Shown here: positions 8,322 to 15,249 of the stretch, piece after piece
Position numbering within the stretch: the stretch's first letter is position 1
Layout: each line of letters starts with the position of its first letter
DNA from: an uncultured Rikenellaceae bacterium
GTDB taxonomy: Bacteria; Bacteroidota; Bacteroidia; Bacteroidales; Rikenellaceae
Direction of reading: 5' to 3'
DNA: 15,249 nucleotides
Assembly: GCA_904501625.1 (NCBI GenBank)
Contig: CAJGBR010000039.1
Coordinates: 1-15,249 of the forward strand
Made by a program: the position numbers and the translations under genes
Notes under the pieces: generated by a model
The model's database searches: none
Seen by the model: only the letters and a program-made list of their open reading frames with translations
What the model was told of the DNA's origin: nothing

Positions 8322-8906
8322 ATGAATGAACTTTTTTTTGAACAATTGGAAAAATCGAAACGTGCAATTCACAATTGGTGGTTGGTGATTGCTCTAGGAG
8401 TACTGATGATTGGTGTGGGAGTCGTTGTGTTTGTATTTCCGGGATTCAGTTATTGGACAATGTCGTTGTTGTTCGGTTTGTTGTTGCTGATATCAGGGTG
8501 CGTTTATGTGTGGCTAGCTGCGACCAACAGCAAGGGTGTAGTCGGTCGTGGCTGGGTAATGGCTGGAGGTATTATCGAGATATTGTTGGGTGTGATTTTG
8601 ACGTTTGCTCCGGGAGTTTCGGCGATGACGCTGCCTCTGTTTTTGGGATTCTGGCTGCTGATGCGTAGTTTTGCTCTGATGGGTGTTGGTGCAGATATGA
8701 GTTCTATCAGGATTCGTGGTGCAGGCTGGACTATATTTTCAGGCGTAATTCTGATGATATTTTCGATAGTCATAGTTCTGCAACCAATATATTTTGGGGT
8801 CGAAGCTGTTATTGCGTGGGTAGGAGCAACGTTGATATTGTTCGGAATTTCGATGTGTACATTGGGCGGTCAATTGAAGAATTTGCATCGCCATTTCTCG
8901 AAATAA
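8322..8906 (+). CDS. HdeD/DUF308 family membrane protein
   Basis: The product is a 194-residue integral membrane protein with six predicted segments near 18-40, 45-67, 78-97, 101-123, 133-153 and 157-180. It consists of three helical hairpins, each with a similar turn: FVFPGFSYW (37-45), TFAPGVSAM (94-102) and VLQPIYFGV (152-160). The repeated hydrophobic hairpin joined by a Pro-Gly turn is typical of the HdeD/DUF308 family, whose founder is an acid-resistance membrane protein of E. coli. The biochemical role of the family is unknown and I do not infer one. The short amphipathic N-terminus (MNELFFEQLEKSKRAIHNWW) is cytoplasmic or at the membrane surface. The gene is divergent from the lysozyme gene and followed by a strong terminator, so it seems to be transcribed alone. 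Confidence 0.85.
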   Translation: MNELFFEQLEKSKRAIHNWWLVIALGVLMIGVGVVVFVFPGFSYWTMSLLFGLLLLISGCVYVWLAATNSKGVVGRGWVMAGGIIEILLGVILTFAPGVSAMTLPLFLGFWLLMRSFALMGVGADMSSIRIRGAGWTIFSGVILMIFSIVIVLQPIYFGVEAVIAWVGATLILFGISMCTLGGQLKNLHRHFSK

Positions 8907-8927
8907 AAATCACATTGGCAATTTAAT

Positions 8928-8972
8928 GAGGAGCTGATACACCGCCTGTGTCGGCTCCTCGAATTGTTTTTG
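8928..8972 (+). terminator. Intrinsic terminator after the HdeD-family gene
   Basis: GAGGAGCTG (8928-8936) pairs with CGGCTCCTC (8952-8960), with one G-T pair. After a 2-base bulge, ACAC (8939-8942) pairs with GTGT (8948-8951) around loop CGCCT. The T-rich tract TTGTTTTTG follows at 8965-8972. It lies 21 bases after the stop codon. It shows that pdxA is a separate transcription unit and that an in-frame GTG at 8948, inside the stem, cannot be the pdxA start. Confidence 0.88.
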
Positions 8973-9019
8973 TGTGTAAATTTATGCGTGATAAGATGAT
9001 ACTTTTGCGGAAAATTTCA

Positions 9020-9027
9020 TATATTTG
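9020..9027 (+). promoter_or_regulatory. Candidate -7 promoter box for pdxA
   Basis: TATATTTG (9020-9027) fits TAnnTTTG and lies 25 bases before the chosen pdxA start. A second fit, TACTTTTG, lies at 9000-9007. Neither has a good TTG/TTTG -33 element at a 19-21 base spacer, so which one is used is uncertain. A promoter is needed somewhere here because a terminator ends at 8972. Confidence 0.4.
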
Positions 9028-9052
9028 CCCGAATTATGAATGTATGAATTAT

Positions 9053-10147
9053 ATGAGTAATAACAAAATAAGAGTAGGTATTACCTCCGGAGATATTAAT
9101 GGCATTGGATGTGAAGTTATTATCAAGTCGTTAAGTGATAATAGAATATGCGAAATGTTCACACCTGTTATCTACGGTTCTGGTAAGGTGCTTGCTTTTC
9201 ACCGGAGATATATAAATTGCGATCAATTGGTTTATAATCAGGTGAAATCGGCTGACGATGTGCGTGATGGTAAAATCAATATGATTAATTGTATTGATGA
9301 TGCTGTGAGAGTAGAACTCGGACAATCGACAGAGGCTGCGGGTGAAGCATCATTGATCGCACTTGAGATGGCAACGGCCGATCTCGAACGTGGTGCAATA
9401 GATGTTTTGGTGACGGCTCCGATAAATAAGAAAAATATTCAAAGTGAAAAATTCCATTTCAACGGACATACCGAGTACATCGCAGATAAATTTGGTGGTG
9501 AACCGTTGATGATAATGGTTAATGATGTGATGAGAGTCGGCTTGGTGACTGTTCACGAGCCAATCTCAAAGGTGGCATCACTGATCAGTAAAGACTTGAT
9601 CATAAGTAAACTTAAATTGTTTAGAGAGAGTCTGATTAAGGATTTTGTAATTCACGAGCCCAAGATTGCTGTATTGTCGCTGAATCCTCACGCTGGAGAT
9701 GGCGGACTGCTTGGTAGTGAAGAGATTGATGTAATTCAACCTGCTATAAAAGAGGCCTACGACAATGGAATTTTGACATTCGGCCCATTTGCCGCAGACG
9801 GATTCTTCTCAAGCGGAGCATTTGCAAAATATGACGGCGTTTTGGCAATGTATCACGATCAGGGATTGATACCATTCAAGTCAATGTCATCATCGGTGTC
9901 AGTGAACTATACAGCAGGATTGCCCATCGTGAGAACAAGTCCTGCACACGGTGTCGGTTACGACATTGCAGGAAAGGATCGAGCTGACGAATCATCAATG
10001 AGATCAGCTATATATATGGCAATAGATATTTTGCGTAATCGTGAACAACACCAGATAATCACGGCAAATCCGTTGCGTAAGTGTCGAATCGAAAGCGGAC
10101 CTGATGTTTCAGCTTCGGATTTGATGGAGGAAAATGGCGAAAACTAA
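9053..10147 (+). CDS. pdxA: 4-hydroxythreonine-4-phosphate dehydrogenase, pyridoxal phosphate synthesis
   Basis: PdxA oxidises 4-hydroxy-L-threonine phosphate with NAD(P); the unstable product loses CO2 and is joined by PdxJ to 1-deoxyxylulose phosphate to make pyridoxine phosphate. It belongs to the DXP-dependent vitamin B6 route. The 364 residues contain GITSGDINGIG (9-19), substrate-binding FNGHTEY (136-142), and three metal-binding histidines: His168 in TVHEP, His213 in NPHAGDGG and His268 in MYHDQG. These align, shifted by two, with His166, His211 and His266 of E. coli PdxA. The end has SPAHGVGYDIAGK (296-308). The open frame begins at GTG 8948, but those 35 extra residues lie over a terminator and promoter. 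ATG 9053 gives MSNNKIRVGITSGD, as expected for the family; ATG 9044 is the alternative. No pdxJ or pdxB is nearby. Confidence 0.95.
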   Translation: MSNNKIRVGITSGDINGIGCEVIIKSLSDNRICEMFTPVIYGSGKVLAFHRRYINCDQLVYNQVKSADDVRDGKINMINCIDDAVRVELGQSTEAAGEASLIALEMATADLERGAIDVLVTAPINKKNIQSEKFHFNGHTEYIADKFGGEPLMIMVNDVMRVGLVTVHEPISKVASLISKDLIISKLKLFRESLIKDFVIHEPKIAVLSLNPHAGDGGLLGSEEIDVIQPAIKEAYDNGILTFGPFAADGFFSSGAFAKYDGVLAMYHDQGLIPFKSMSSSVSVNYTAGLPIVRTSPAHGVGYDIAGKDRADESSMRSAIYMAIDILRNREQHQIITANPLRKCRIESGPDVSASDLMEENGEN

Positions 10148-10163
10148 TTTGAATAATCGTCTG

Positions 10164-10199
10164 AGTGCAGGACAAAAAGTGTTGCACTTGCGTTTTGTT
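10164..10199 (+). terminator. Weak hairpin with T-rich tail between pdxA and thrS
   Basis: AGTGCA (10164-10169) pairs with TGCACT (10183-10188). After a two-base GG bulge, ACA (10172-10174) pairs with TGT (10180-10182) around loop AAAAG. TTGCGTTTTGTT follows. The stem is only 9 bp with a bulge and the T run is broken, so it may be a partial terminator, an attenuator for thrS, or chance. Confidence 0.35.
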
Positions 10200-10224
10200 A
10201 AATGAGGAAATAAAATTCATAGTA

Positions 10225-12168
10225 ATGATAAAGATAACTTTTCCGGACGGAACCGTTCGTGAATACGAAAAAGGAATAACCGCCCTTCAGATTGCTGAAA
10301 AAATTTCATCACGTCTGGCTCAAGAAGTGATGGCTGCAACTGTAAATGGTCAGGTTTGTGACCTGATGTTGCCAATCGAACAAGATGCTACTCTTAAGTT
10401 GCACAAATGGGAAGATCGTGAAGCTCAGGATACATTCCACCATACATCTTCACACTTGCTGGCAGAAGCATTGGAATCACTCTACCCCGGAGTTAAGTTC
10501 GGTATTGGTCCGTCAATTGAGAACGGATTCTATTATGACGTTGATCTGCCCGAACCAATCACCGATGCCGACCTGAAAAAAATCGAAAACAAGATGGTTG
10601 AACTTGCTCGTAATAAAGAGCCGTTGGTGCGTCGTGAAGTGCCAAAAGCAGAAGCATTGGAAAACTTTACGCAAAAGGGAGATCAGTATAAGGTCGAGTT
10701 GATTCAGGATCTGGAAGATGGTAAAATTACGTTCTATACAAATGGAGCATTTACCGATTTGTGTCGCGGACCACACTTGCCTAATACAGGTTATATTAAG
10801 GCAATAAAACTGACCTCAATTGCAGGTGCATATTGGCGTGGTAACGAAAACAATAAGATGTTGACTCGTATTTATGGAGTTTCGTTCCCGAAGAAATCGA
10901 TGCTTGACGAGTACCTCGCAATGCTCGAAGAGGCAAAGAAACGTGACCACCGTAAATTGGGTAAAGAATTGGAATTGTTCCACTTCTCACAGCGAGTAGG
11001 TCAAGGTTTGCCATTGTGGTTGCCTAAAGGTGCAGCACTGAGAGAACGTCTGGAAAATTTTTTGAGAGCAGTTCAGAAAAAACACGGATATCAGCAGGTA
11101 ATTACTCCGCATATCGGGATGAAGGACCTTTATGTAACATCGGGTCACTATGCTAAGTATGGAGCCGATTCGTTCCGCCCGATCCGTACTCCGGACGAAA
11201 ATGAAGAATTCTTGTTGAAACCGATGAACTGTCCTCACCATTGTGAAGTGTATAAGTTCAAACCTCGTTCATACAGAGATCTGCCTCTTCGTTTTGCAGA
11301 GTTTGGTACAGTTTACCGTTACGAACAGAGTGGCGAATTGCACGGTTTGACACGCGTTAGAGGATTTACTCAAGATGATGCACATATATTTTGTCGTCCT
11401 GATCAACTGTCAGAAGAGTTCAAAAAGGTAATTGATATCGTATTGTATATCTTCAAGACATTGAGTTTCGAAAACTTTACGGCACAGATTTCTCTGCGAG
11501 ATCCGAACAACAAGACTAAGTATATCGGCACAGATGAAAATTGGGAAAAGGCTGAATCTGCAATTATTGAGGCTACCAAAGAAAAAGGTTTAAATACAGT
11601 AATAGAATTGGGTGAAGCTGCATTTTATGGACCGAAACTTGATTTTATGGTAAGAGATGCAATCGGTCGTAAATGGCAGCTCGGAACAATTCAAGTAGAC
11701 TATAATTTGCCAGAACGTTTTGACTTGACCTATACCGGAACAGACGACAAACCCCATCGTCCGATTATGATTCACCGTGCCCCATTCGGATCAATGGAAC
11801 GTTTTGTGGCAGTATTGCTCGAACATACCGGTGGTAAATTCCCATTGTGGTTGACTCCTGATCAGGCTGTGGTTATGCCTATCAGTGAAAAGTTCAATGA
11901 CTATGCACAAGCAGTCACCGATAAATTGAACGAACTCGATGTGAGAGCTTTGACCGATTTGAGAAATGAAAAAATCGGAAGAAAAATCCGTGATAATGAA
12001 TTGAAAAAAATACCATATCTGTTGATCGTCGGAGAAAAAGAAGAAGCAGAAGGTCTTGTATCAGTTAGAGTACAAGGTGAGGGAGATAAGGGTGCAATGA
12101 CTATCGAACAGTTTGCAGCAGAGGTCGCACTCAAAGTGAAAGAAGAGGTGCGTCCGATTGGCGAATAG
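10225..12168 (+). CDS. thrS: Threonyl-tRNA synthetase
   Basis: ThrRS charges tRNA(Thr) with threonine and removes mischarged serine. The 647 residues are full length with all domains in order. TGS domain: 1-60. Editing domain: HxxxH as His73/His77 in HTSSH, and CRGPH (180-184). Class II catalytic core: MNCPHH (334-339), motif 2 FGTVYRYEQSGELHGLTRVRG beginning near 360, QDDAHIFC (383-390) and motif 3 HRAPFGSMERF (517-527). Zinc ligands Cys336, His387 and His517 are present. The anticodon-binding domain runs from about 545 to the end. The frame is open from GTG 10165, but that adds a Cys-rich stretch over a hairpin; ATG 10225 gives MIKITFPDG, the normal TGS start. No T-box or threonine-codon leader peptide was seen. 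It lies 56 bases before the proposed infC start and probably shares a transcript with it. Confidence 0.97.
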   Translation: MIKITFPDGTVREYEKGITALQIAEKISSRLAQEVMAATVNGQVCDLMLPIEQDATLKLHKWEDREAQDTFHHTSSHLLAEALESLYPGVKFGIGPSIENGFYYDVDLPEPITDADLKKIENKMVELARNKEPLVRREVPKAEALENFTQKGDQYKVELIQDLEDGKITFYTNGAFTDLCRGPHLPNTGYIKAIKLTSIAGAYWRGNENNKMLTRIYGVSFPKKSMLDEYLAMLEEAKKRDHRKLGKELELFHFSQRVGQGLPLWLPKGAALRERLENFLRAVQKKHGYQQVITPHIGMKDLYVTSGHYAKYGADSFRPIRTPDENEEFLLKPMNCPHHCEVYKFKPRSYRDLPLRFAEFGTVYRYEQSGELHGLTRVRGFTQDDAHIFCRPDQLSEEFKKVIDIVLYIFKTLSFENFTAQISLRDPNNKTKYIGTDENWEKAESAIIEATKEKGLNTVIELGEAAFYGPKLDFMVRDAIGRKWQLGTIQVDYNLPERFDLTYTGTDDKPHRPIMIHRAPFGSMERFVAVLLEHTGGKFPLWLTPDQAVVMPISEKFNDYAQAVTDKLNELDVRALTDLRNEKIGRKIRDNELKKIPYLLIVGEKEEAEGLVSVRVQGEGDKGAMTIEQFAAEVALKVKEEVRPIGE

Positions 12169-12208
12169 GATAAACCATTAAAATAATAAACATAGTATTA
12201 ACTAATTA

Positions 12209-12226
12209 GAGGAGGGTACAGTCATA
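12209..12226 (+). promoter_or_regulatory. Strong ribosome-binding site and AUA start codon of infC
   Basis: AGGAGG (12210-12215, within GAGGAGGG) matches the anti-Shine-Dalgarno core and lies 8 bases before ATA (12224-12226). The frame is closed upstream by TAA at 12203-12205 and contains no ATG, GTG or TTG until 12335, which is inside the conserved domain. A near-ideal SD next to AUA implies initiation on a rare codon, the target of IF3's own start-codon proofreading. Confidence 0.75.
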
Positions 12227-12799
12227 AATACTATTAAAACTCCTAGACCTCAGCCACAGGGCCAGCAAGATAAAGTTGCGGATAAAGAGGTCGGTAATAG
12301 AATCAATGAAAATATCACAGCACCTCAAGTACGTTTGGTGGGTGATAATATTGAAGGATCTCAAGTTGTTTCTCTGCGAGAAGCTCTGAGAATGGCCGAT
12401 GAATTAGAAGTCGATTTGGTGGAGATCTCACCAAAGGCTGATCCACCAGTGTGTCGACTCGTTGATTATCAAAAGTTCCTTTACCAACAAAAGCGTAAGG
12501 CTAAAGAGATTAAAAGTAAGTCGGTGAAAATCGTCGTAAAAGAGATCCGTTTTGGACCCAATACAGATGACCACGACTACAATTTTAAGTTGCGTCACGC
12601 CGAAAACTTCTTGAAGGAAGGAGCAAAAGTTAAAGCATATGTATTTTTCCGTGGTCGTCAAATTGTGTTCAAAGATCAGGGCGAGATATTATTGCTGAGA
12701 TTTGCTCAGGACCTCGAAGAGGTGGGGAAAGTTGAGCAAATGCCTCGTCTCGAAGGTAAAAGAATGATTCTGATAATTGCTCCGAAACCTAAAAAGTAA
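12224..12799 (+). CDS. infC: Translation initiation factor IF-3, non-AUG (AUA) start
   Basis: IF3 binds the 30S subunit, prevents premature joining of 50S, and rejects wrong initiator tRNA and non-canonical start codons. From AUA 12224 the protein has 191 residues: a Gln/Pro-rich tail (about 1-24), the N-domain from NRINENITAPQVRLVGD (25-41) through VSLREALRMADELEVDLVEI, PPVCRLVDYQKF (74-85), a Lys-rich linker (about 88-105), and the C-domain KEIRFGPNTDDHDYNFKLRHA (106-126) to APKPKK. A conventional start exists only at TTG 12335 or GTG 12338, which would delete the conserved RINEN...VRL strand, so a non-AUG start is needed. E. coli infC starts with AUU and represses itself through IF3 proofreading; the same logic is inferred here. 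rpmI and rplT, usual downstream partners, are absent. Confidence 0.92.
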   Translation: MNTIKTPRPQPQGQQDKVADKEVGNRINENITAPQVRLVGDNIEGSQVVSLREALRMADELEVDLVEISPKADPPVCRLVDYQKFLYQQKRKAKEIKSKSVKIVVKEIRFGPNTDDHDYNFKLRHAENFLKEGAKVKAYVFFRGRQIVFKDQGEILLLRFAQDLEEVGKVEQMPRLEGKRMILIIAPKPKK

Positions 12800-12816
12800 T
12801 AGGAATATAAAAATAT

Positions 12817-12858
12817 GAAATCGTTCTCGGTAGTCCAACGAGAACATTTCGTATTTTT
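12817..12858 (+). terminator. Intrinsic terminator after infC
   Basis: GTTCTCG (12823-12829) pairs perfectly with CGAGAAC (12839-12845). Below a single bulged C, GAAAT (12817-12821) pairs with ATTTC (12846-12850), for 12 bp in all around a 9-base loop. A run of five T follows at 12854-12858. It begins 18 bases after the infC stop and ends the thrS-infC unit. Confidence 0.85.
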
Positions 12859-12865
12859 GCAAGTC

Positions 12866-12919
12866 GTGTACCTTAATTTTGAAGACTTTTTTGTTGAGAG
12901 TTTTTAAAATTAGGTGTAC
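12866..12919 (+). repeat. Imperfect inverted repeat overlapping the nifJ promoter
   Basis: The left arm 12866-12880 (GTGTACCTTAATTTT) and right arm 12906-12919 (AAAATTAGGTGTAC) pair over 14 positions with two G-T pairs and one bulged T. The 25-base centre is T-rich. The right arm reaches into the predicted -7 box, so an operator role is possible, but nothing identifies a regulator. Confidence 0.45.
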
Positions 12920-12924
12920 ATTTG
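12894..12924 (+). promoter_or_regulatory. Bacteroidota-type promoter for nifJ
   Basis: TACATTTG (12917-12924) fits the -7 consensus TAnnTTTG, with TTG (12894-12896) 20 bases upstream as -33. This is the same spacing as the promoter at 3395-3425. It follows the infC terminator and would give a leader of about 35-40 bases whose last 25 bases are A-rich, usual for efficient start sites in this phylum. Confidence 0.65.
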
Positions 12925-12967
12925 CAATGTGTTTAGAAATACATAAAACCTCAAAATAAAATCAAAA

Positions 12968-15249
12968 ATGGCTAAGGAAAAAAAATTTATTACCTGTGAC
13001 GGTAACTATGCCGCAGCTCACATCGCTTATATGTTTAGCGAAGTATCTGCAATTTACCCGATCACTCCGTCTTCGACAATGGCTGAGTACATTGACGAAT
13101 GGGCTGCCAATGGTCGCAAGAATATCTTCGGAGAGACAGTGAAAGTCGTTGAAATGCAATCTGAAGCAGGTGCTGCAGGTGCAGTTCACGGATCACTCCA
13201 GGCTGGTGCATTGACAACAACCTATACAGCATCTCAGGGTCTGTTGTTGATGATTCCGAATATGTATAAAATCGCAGGTGAATTGTTGCCTGCCGTATTC
13301 CACGTTTCAGCACGTGCGTTGGCTTCTCACGCATTGTCAATCTTCGGTGACCACCAAGACGTAATGGCTTGTCGCCAAACAGGTTTTGCAATGTTGGCAT
13401 CCGGTGGCGTTCAAGAAGTAATGGACCTTTCTGCAGTATCTCACCTTGTGGCAATTCGTTCGCGTGTTCCGTTCGTAAACTTCTTTGACGGTTTCCGAAC
13501 ATCTCACGAAATCCAAAAAATCGAACTTATCGAACAAGACGAATTGGCACCTCTGATTGACAAAGAGGCTCTTCAACAATTCCGCAATCGTGCATTGAAT
13601 CCGTCAAATCCTGTGACTCGTGGTACAGCACAAAATCCGGATATTTATTTCCAAGCACGAGAAGCTTGCAACCGCTACTATGATGCAGTGCCTGATATGG
13701 TTGCTGAAGAGATGGAAAAAATCTCAAAAATCACAGGTCGTACATATAAACCATTCAACTACTATGGAGCAGCAGATGCTGACCGTGTTATCGTAGCAAT
13801 GGGTTCTATTACTGAAACTATTCGCGAAGTCGTTGACTGTCTGACTGCTAAAGGTGAAAAAGTCGGCGTTGTTTCAGTTCACTTGTATCGTCCGTTCTCT
13901 GCTAAGCACTTTATGGCTGCAATGCCTCAAACTGCTAAAGTTATCACTGTTCTGGACCGCACAAAAGAACCGGGTGCTGTTGGCGAACCTCTTTACCTCG
14001 ATGTTAAATCACAATTCTATGGTAAAGAAAATGCTCCGAAAGTATATGGTGGTCGCTATGGTTTGTCTTCAAAAGATACAACTCCGGCTCAAATGCTGGC
14101 AGTATTCGAAAATATGAAGGCAGCTCAACCTAAAGAGTTCTTTACAGTTGGTATCAATGACGATGTAACATACTTGTCATTGCCTGTTGGTGAAGAAATC
14201 AGCTTGGCTAAACCAGGTACATTCGAAGGTCGTTTCATCGGTCTTGGAGCAGATGGTACTGTAGGAGCTAATAAGAACTCAATCAAAATTATCGGTGAAA
14301 CAACTGATAAATATTGTCAAGCATATTTCTCATACGACTCTAAAAAGTCTGGTGGTTATACATCATCACACTTGCGTTTCGGTGATGAACCAATTACATC
14401 TCCGTATTTGGTGACAACTCCAGACTTCGTAGCTTGTCACGTTCCGTCATACATCGGAAAATACGATCTGCTGAAGGGTCTGAAAGATGGTGGTACATTC
14501 TTATTGAATTCTGTACACGATGCAGAAACAACTAAAGAAAACCTGCCAGACGATATGAAAAAGTATTTGGCAGAACACAAGATCAACTTCTATATCATCA
14601 ATGCAACTAAGATTGCAGGTGAAATCGGTCTTGGAAACCGCACAAATACAATTATGCAAAGTGCATTCTTCAAGGTTGCAGAAGTTATTCCTTATGAACA
14701 AGCCGTAGAACAAATGAAAAAATTCATTTATAAATCTTACGGTAAGAAGGGTGAAGATGTTGTCAATATGAACTACGCAGCCGTAGATAAAGGTGGCGAA
14801 GTTGAAAAGGTTGAAGTTCCTGCAGAATGGGCAAATATAATAGTTAAACCAGTTGAATCTAAGAAAAATCAACCTGAATTCATTGAAAAGGTAGTAAACC
14901 CGATTAATGCTTTGGAAGGTGATTCACTGCCTGTAAGTACATTCCTTGGTCGCGAAGATGGTACTTGGGACGCTGGTACTGCAAAATATGAAAAACGTGG
15001 TATCGCATCTTCAGTACCTGAATGGTCTGCAGAAAACTGTATCCAATGTAACCAATGTTCGTTGGTATGTCCTCACGCCGCAATCCGTCCGTTTATTTTG
15101 ACAGCTGACGAGGCTGCAGGTCTGCCAGAAGGTACTGTTTGTGCAGATGGTAAAGCTCAACTCAAAGAGTATAAGTTACGTATCCAAGTCAGCCCGATGG
15201 ACTGTACAGGTTGCAACAACTGTGTGAATGTCTGCCCTGCTCCGCAAAA
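12968..15249 (+). CDS. nifJ: Pyruvate:ferredoxin (flavodoxin) oxidoreductase, N-terminal 760 residues (3' end beyond window)
   Basis: PFOR converts pyruvate and CoA to acetyl-CoA and CO2 using thiamine diphosphate and passes electrons to ferredoxin; it is a central enzyme of anaerobic catabolism. The first 760 of about 1,180 expected residues are present. Domain I opens with FITCDGNYAAAHIAY and AIYPITPSSTMAEY (28-41), with conserved Glu66 in SEAGAAGAVHG and FFDGFRTSHE (172-181). Domains II and III (about 255-630) follow. Two 4Fe-4S motifs then appear: Cys691, 694, 697 and 701 (CIQCNQCSLVCP) and Cys746, 749, 752 and 756 (CTGCNNCVNVCP). The thiamine-diphosphate domain lies beyond the window. 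The ATG at 12968 follows an A-rich leader. The single fused chain distinguishes it from multi-subunit archaeal-type enzymes. The frame stays open to the window edge. Confidence 0.97.
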   Translation, partial: MAKEKKFITCDGNYAAAHIAYMFSEVSAIYPITPSSTMAEYIDEWAANGRKNIFGETVKVVEMQSEAGAAGAVHGSLQAGALTTTYTASQGLLLMIPNMYKIAGELLPAVFHVSARALASHALSIFGDHQDVMACRQTGFAMLASGGVQEVMDLSAVSHLVAIRSRVPFVNFFDGFRTSHEIQKIELIEQDELAPLIDKEALQQFRNRALNPSNPVTRGTAQNPDIYFQAREACNRYYDAVPDMVAEEMEKISKITGRTYKPFNYYGAADADRVIVAMGSITETIREVVDCLTAKGEKVGVVSVHLYRPFSAKHFMAAMPQTAKVITVLDRTKEPGAVGEPLYLDVKSQFYGKENAPKVYGGRYGLSSKDTTPAQMLAVFENMKAAQPKEFFTVGINDDVTYLSLPVGEEISLAKPGTFEGRFIGLGADGTVGANKNSIKIIGETTDKYCQAYFSYDSKKSGGYTSSHLRFGDEPITSPYLVTTPDFVACHVPSYIGKYDLLKGLKDGGTFLLNSVHDAETTKENLPDDMKKYLAEHKINFYIINATKIAGEIGLGNRTNTIMQSAFFKVAEVIPYEQAVEQMKKFIYKSYGKKGEDVVNMNYAAVDKGGEVEKVEVPAEWANIIVKPVESKKNQPEFIEKVVNPINALEGDSLPVSTFLGREDGTWDAGTAKYEKRGIASSVPEWSAENCIQCNQCSLVCPHAAIRPFILTADEAAGLPEGTVCADGKAQLKEYKLRIQVSPMDCTGCNNCVNVCPAPQ

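Noticed and set aside
10165..10224. thrS starting at GTG 10165
   Set aside because: The 20 added residues are Cys-rich, unlike ThrRS, and are encoded over a hairpin; ATG 10225 gives the standard TGS-domain start.
12335..12799. infC starting at TTG 12335 (154 residues)
   Set aside because: This would remove the conserved RINEN...VRL strand of the IF3 N-domain, while the frame is open upstream with an ideal SD and AUA.
12852..12859. TATTTTTG as an earlier nifJ promoter box
   Set aside because: It fits TAnnTTTG but overlaps the T tract of the infC terminator and has no -33 element at the right distance.
14501..14872. 123-residue minus-strand open frame inside nifJ
   Set aside because: Its Phe/Cys-rich product is the antisense shadow of the intact nifJ frame, which shows conserved PFOR sequence throughout.
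1..15249. CRISPR array, tRNA or rRNA genes, insertion sequences, phage genes
   Set aside because: No repeat-spacer pattern, cloverleaf, transposase-like frame or long terminal inverted repeat was seen on either strand by eye.

Overview
The window looks like core chromosome from a member of the Bacteroidota, most likely Bacteroidales. The reasons are protein style (a fused RibBA, a long LptF/LptG-type permease, an Fmt with a FRMLPEVVW segment, a Bacteroidota-like NifJ N-terminus), almost no Shine-Dalgarno sequences, A/T-rich leaders, and TAnnTTTG (-7) promoter boxes typical of the phylum. No mobile element, CRISPR array, tRNA or rRNA gene was seen. No gap without a gene exceeds 170 bases.

The left half (1-8161) is one minus-strand block. 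Read in its own direction it runs: GH25 lysozyme-like lipoprotein -> nadB (L-aspartate oxidase, NAD synthesis) -> prfC (release factor 3) -> ABC-3 metal permease -> LptF/LptG-type permease -> ribBA (riboflavin) -> hairpin terminator -> fmt (initiator tRNA formylation, cut by the window edge). Spacing is tight: lysozyme/nadB overlap by 1 base, and the LptF/G-type gene and ribBA overlap by 20 bases. An internal promoter probably drives the LptF/G-type gene and ribBA.

Strand switches in a 160-base divergent region (8162-8321). The right half (8322-15249) is plus strand: an HdeD/DUF308 membrane protein with its own strong terminator, then pdxA (vitamin B6), thrS, infC, a terminator, and nifJ (pyruvate:ferredoxin oxidoreductase), which runs off the right edge. 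The NifJ gene points to an anaerobic lifestyle.

Most of the content is housekeeping. I found no convincing new multi-gene system. The most interesting signal is translational control of infC. Its conserved N-terminus can only be reached from a non-AUG start, best read as AUA at 12224, placed 8 bases after an AGGAGG ribosome-binding site in a genome segment that otherwise lacks such sites. infC is also not followed by rpmI-rplT, its usual partners; a terminator and nifJ follow instead. Three upstream open-frame extensions (at pdxA, thrS and the lysozyme gene) were trimmed to better starts.
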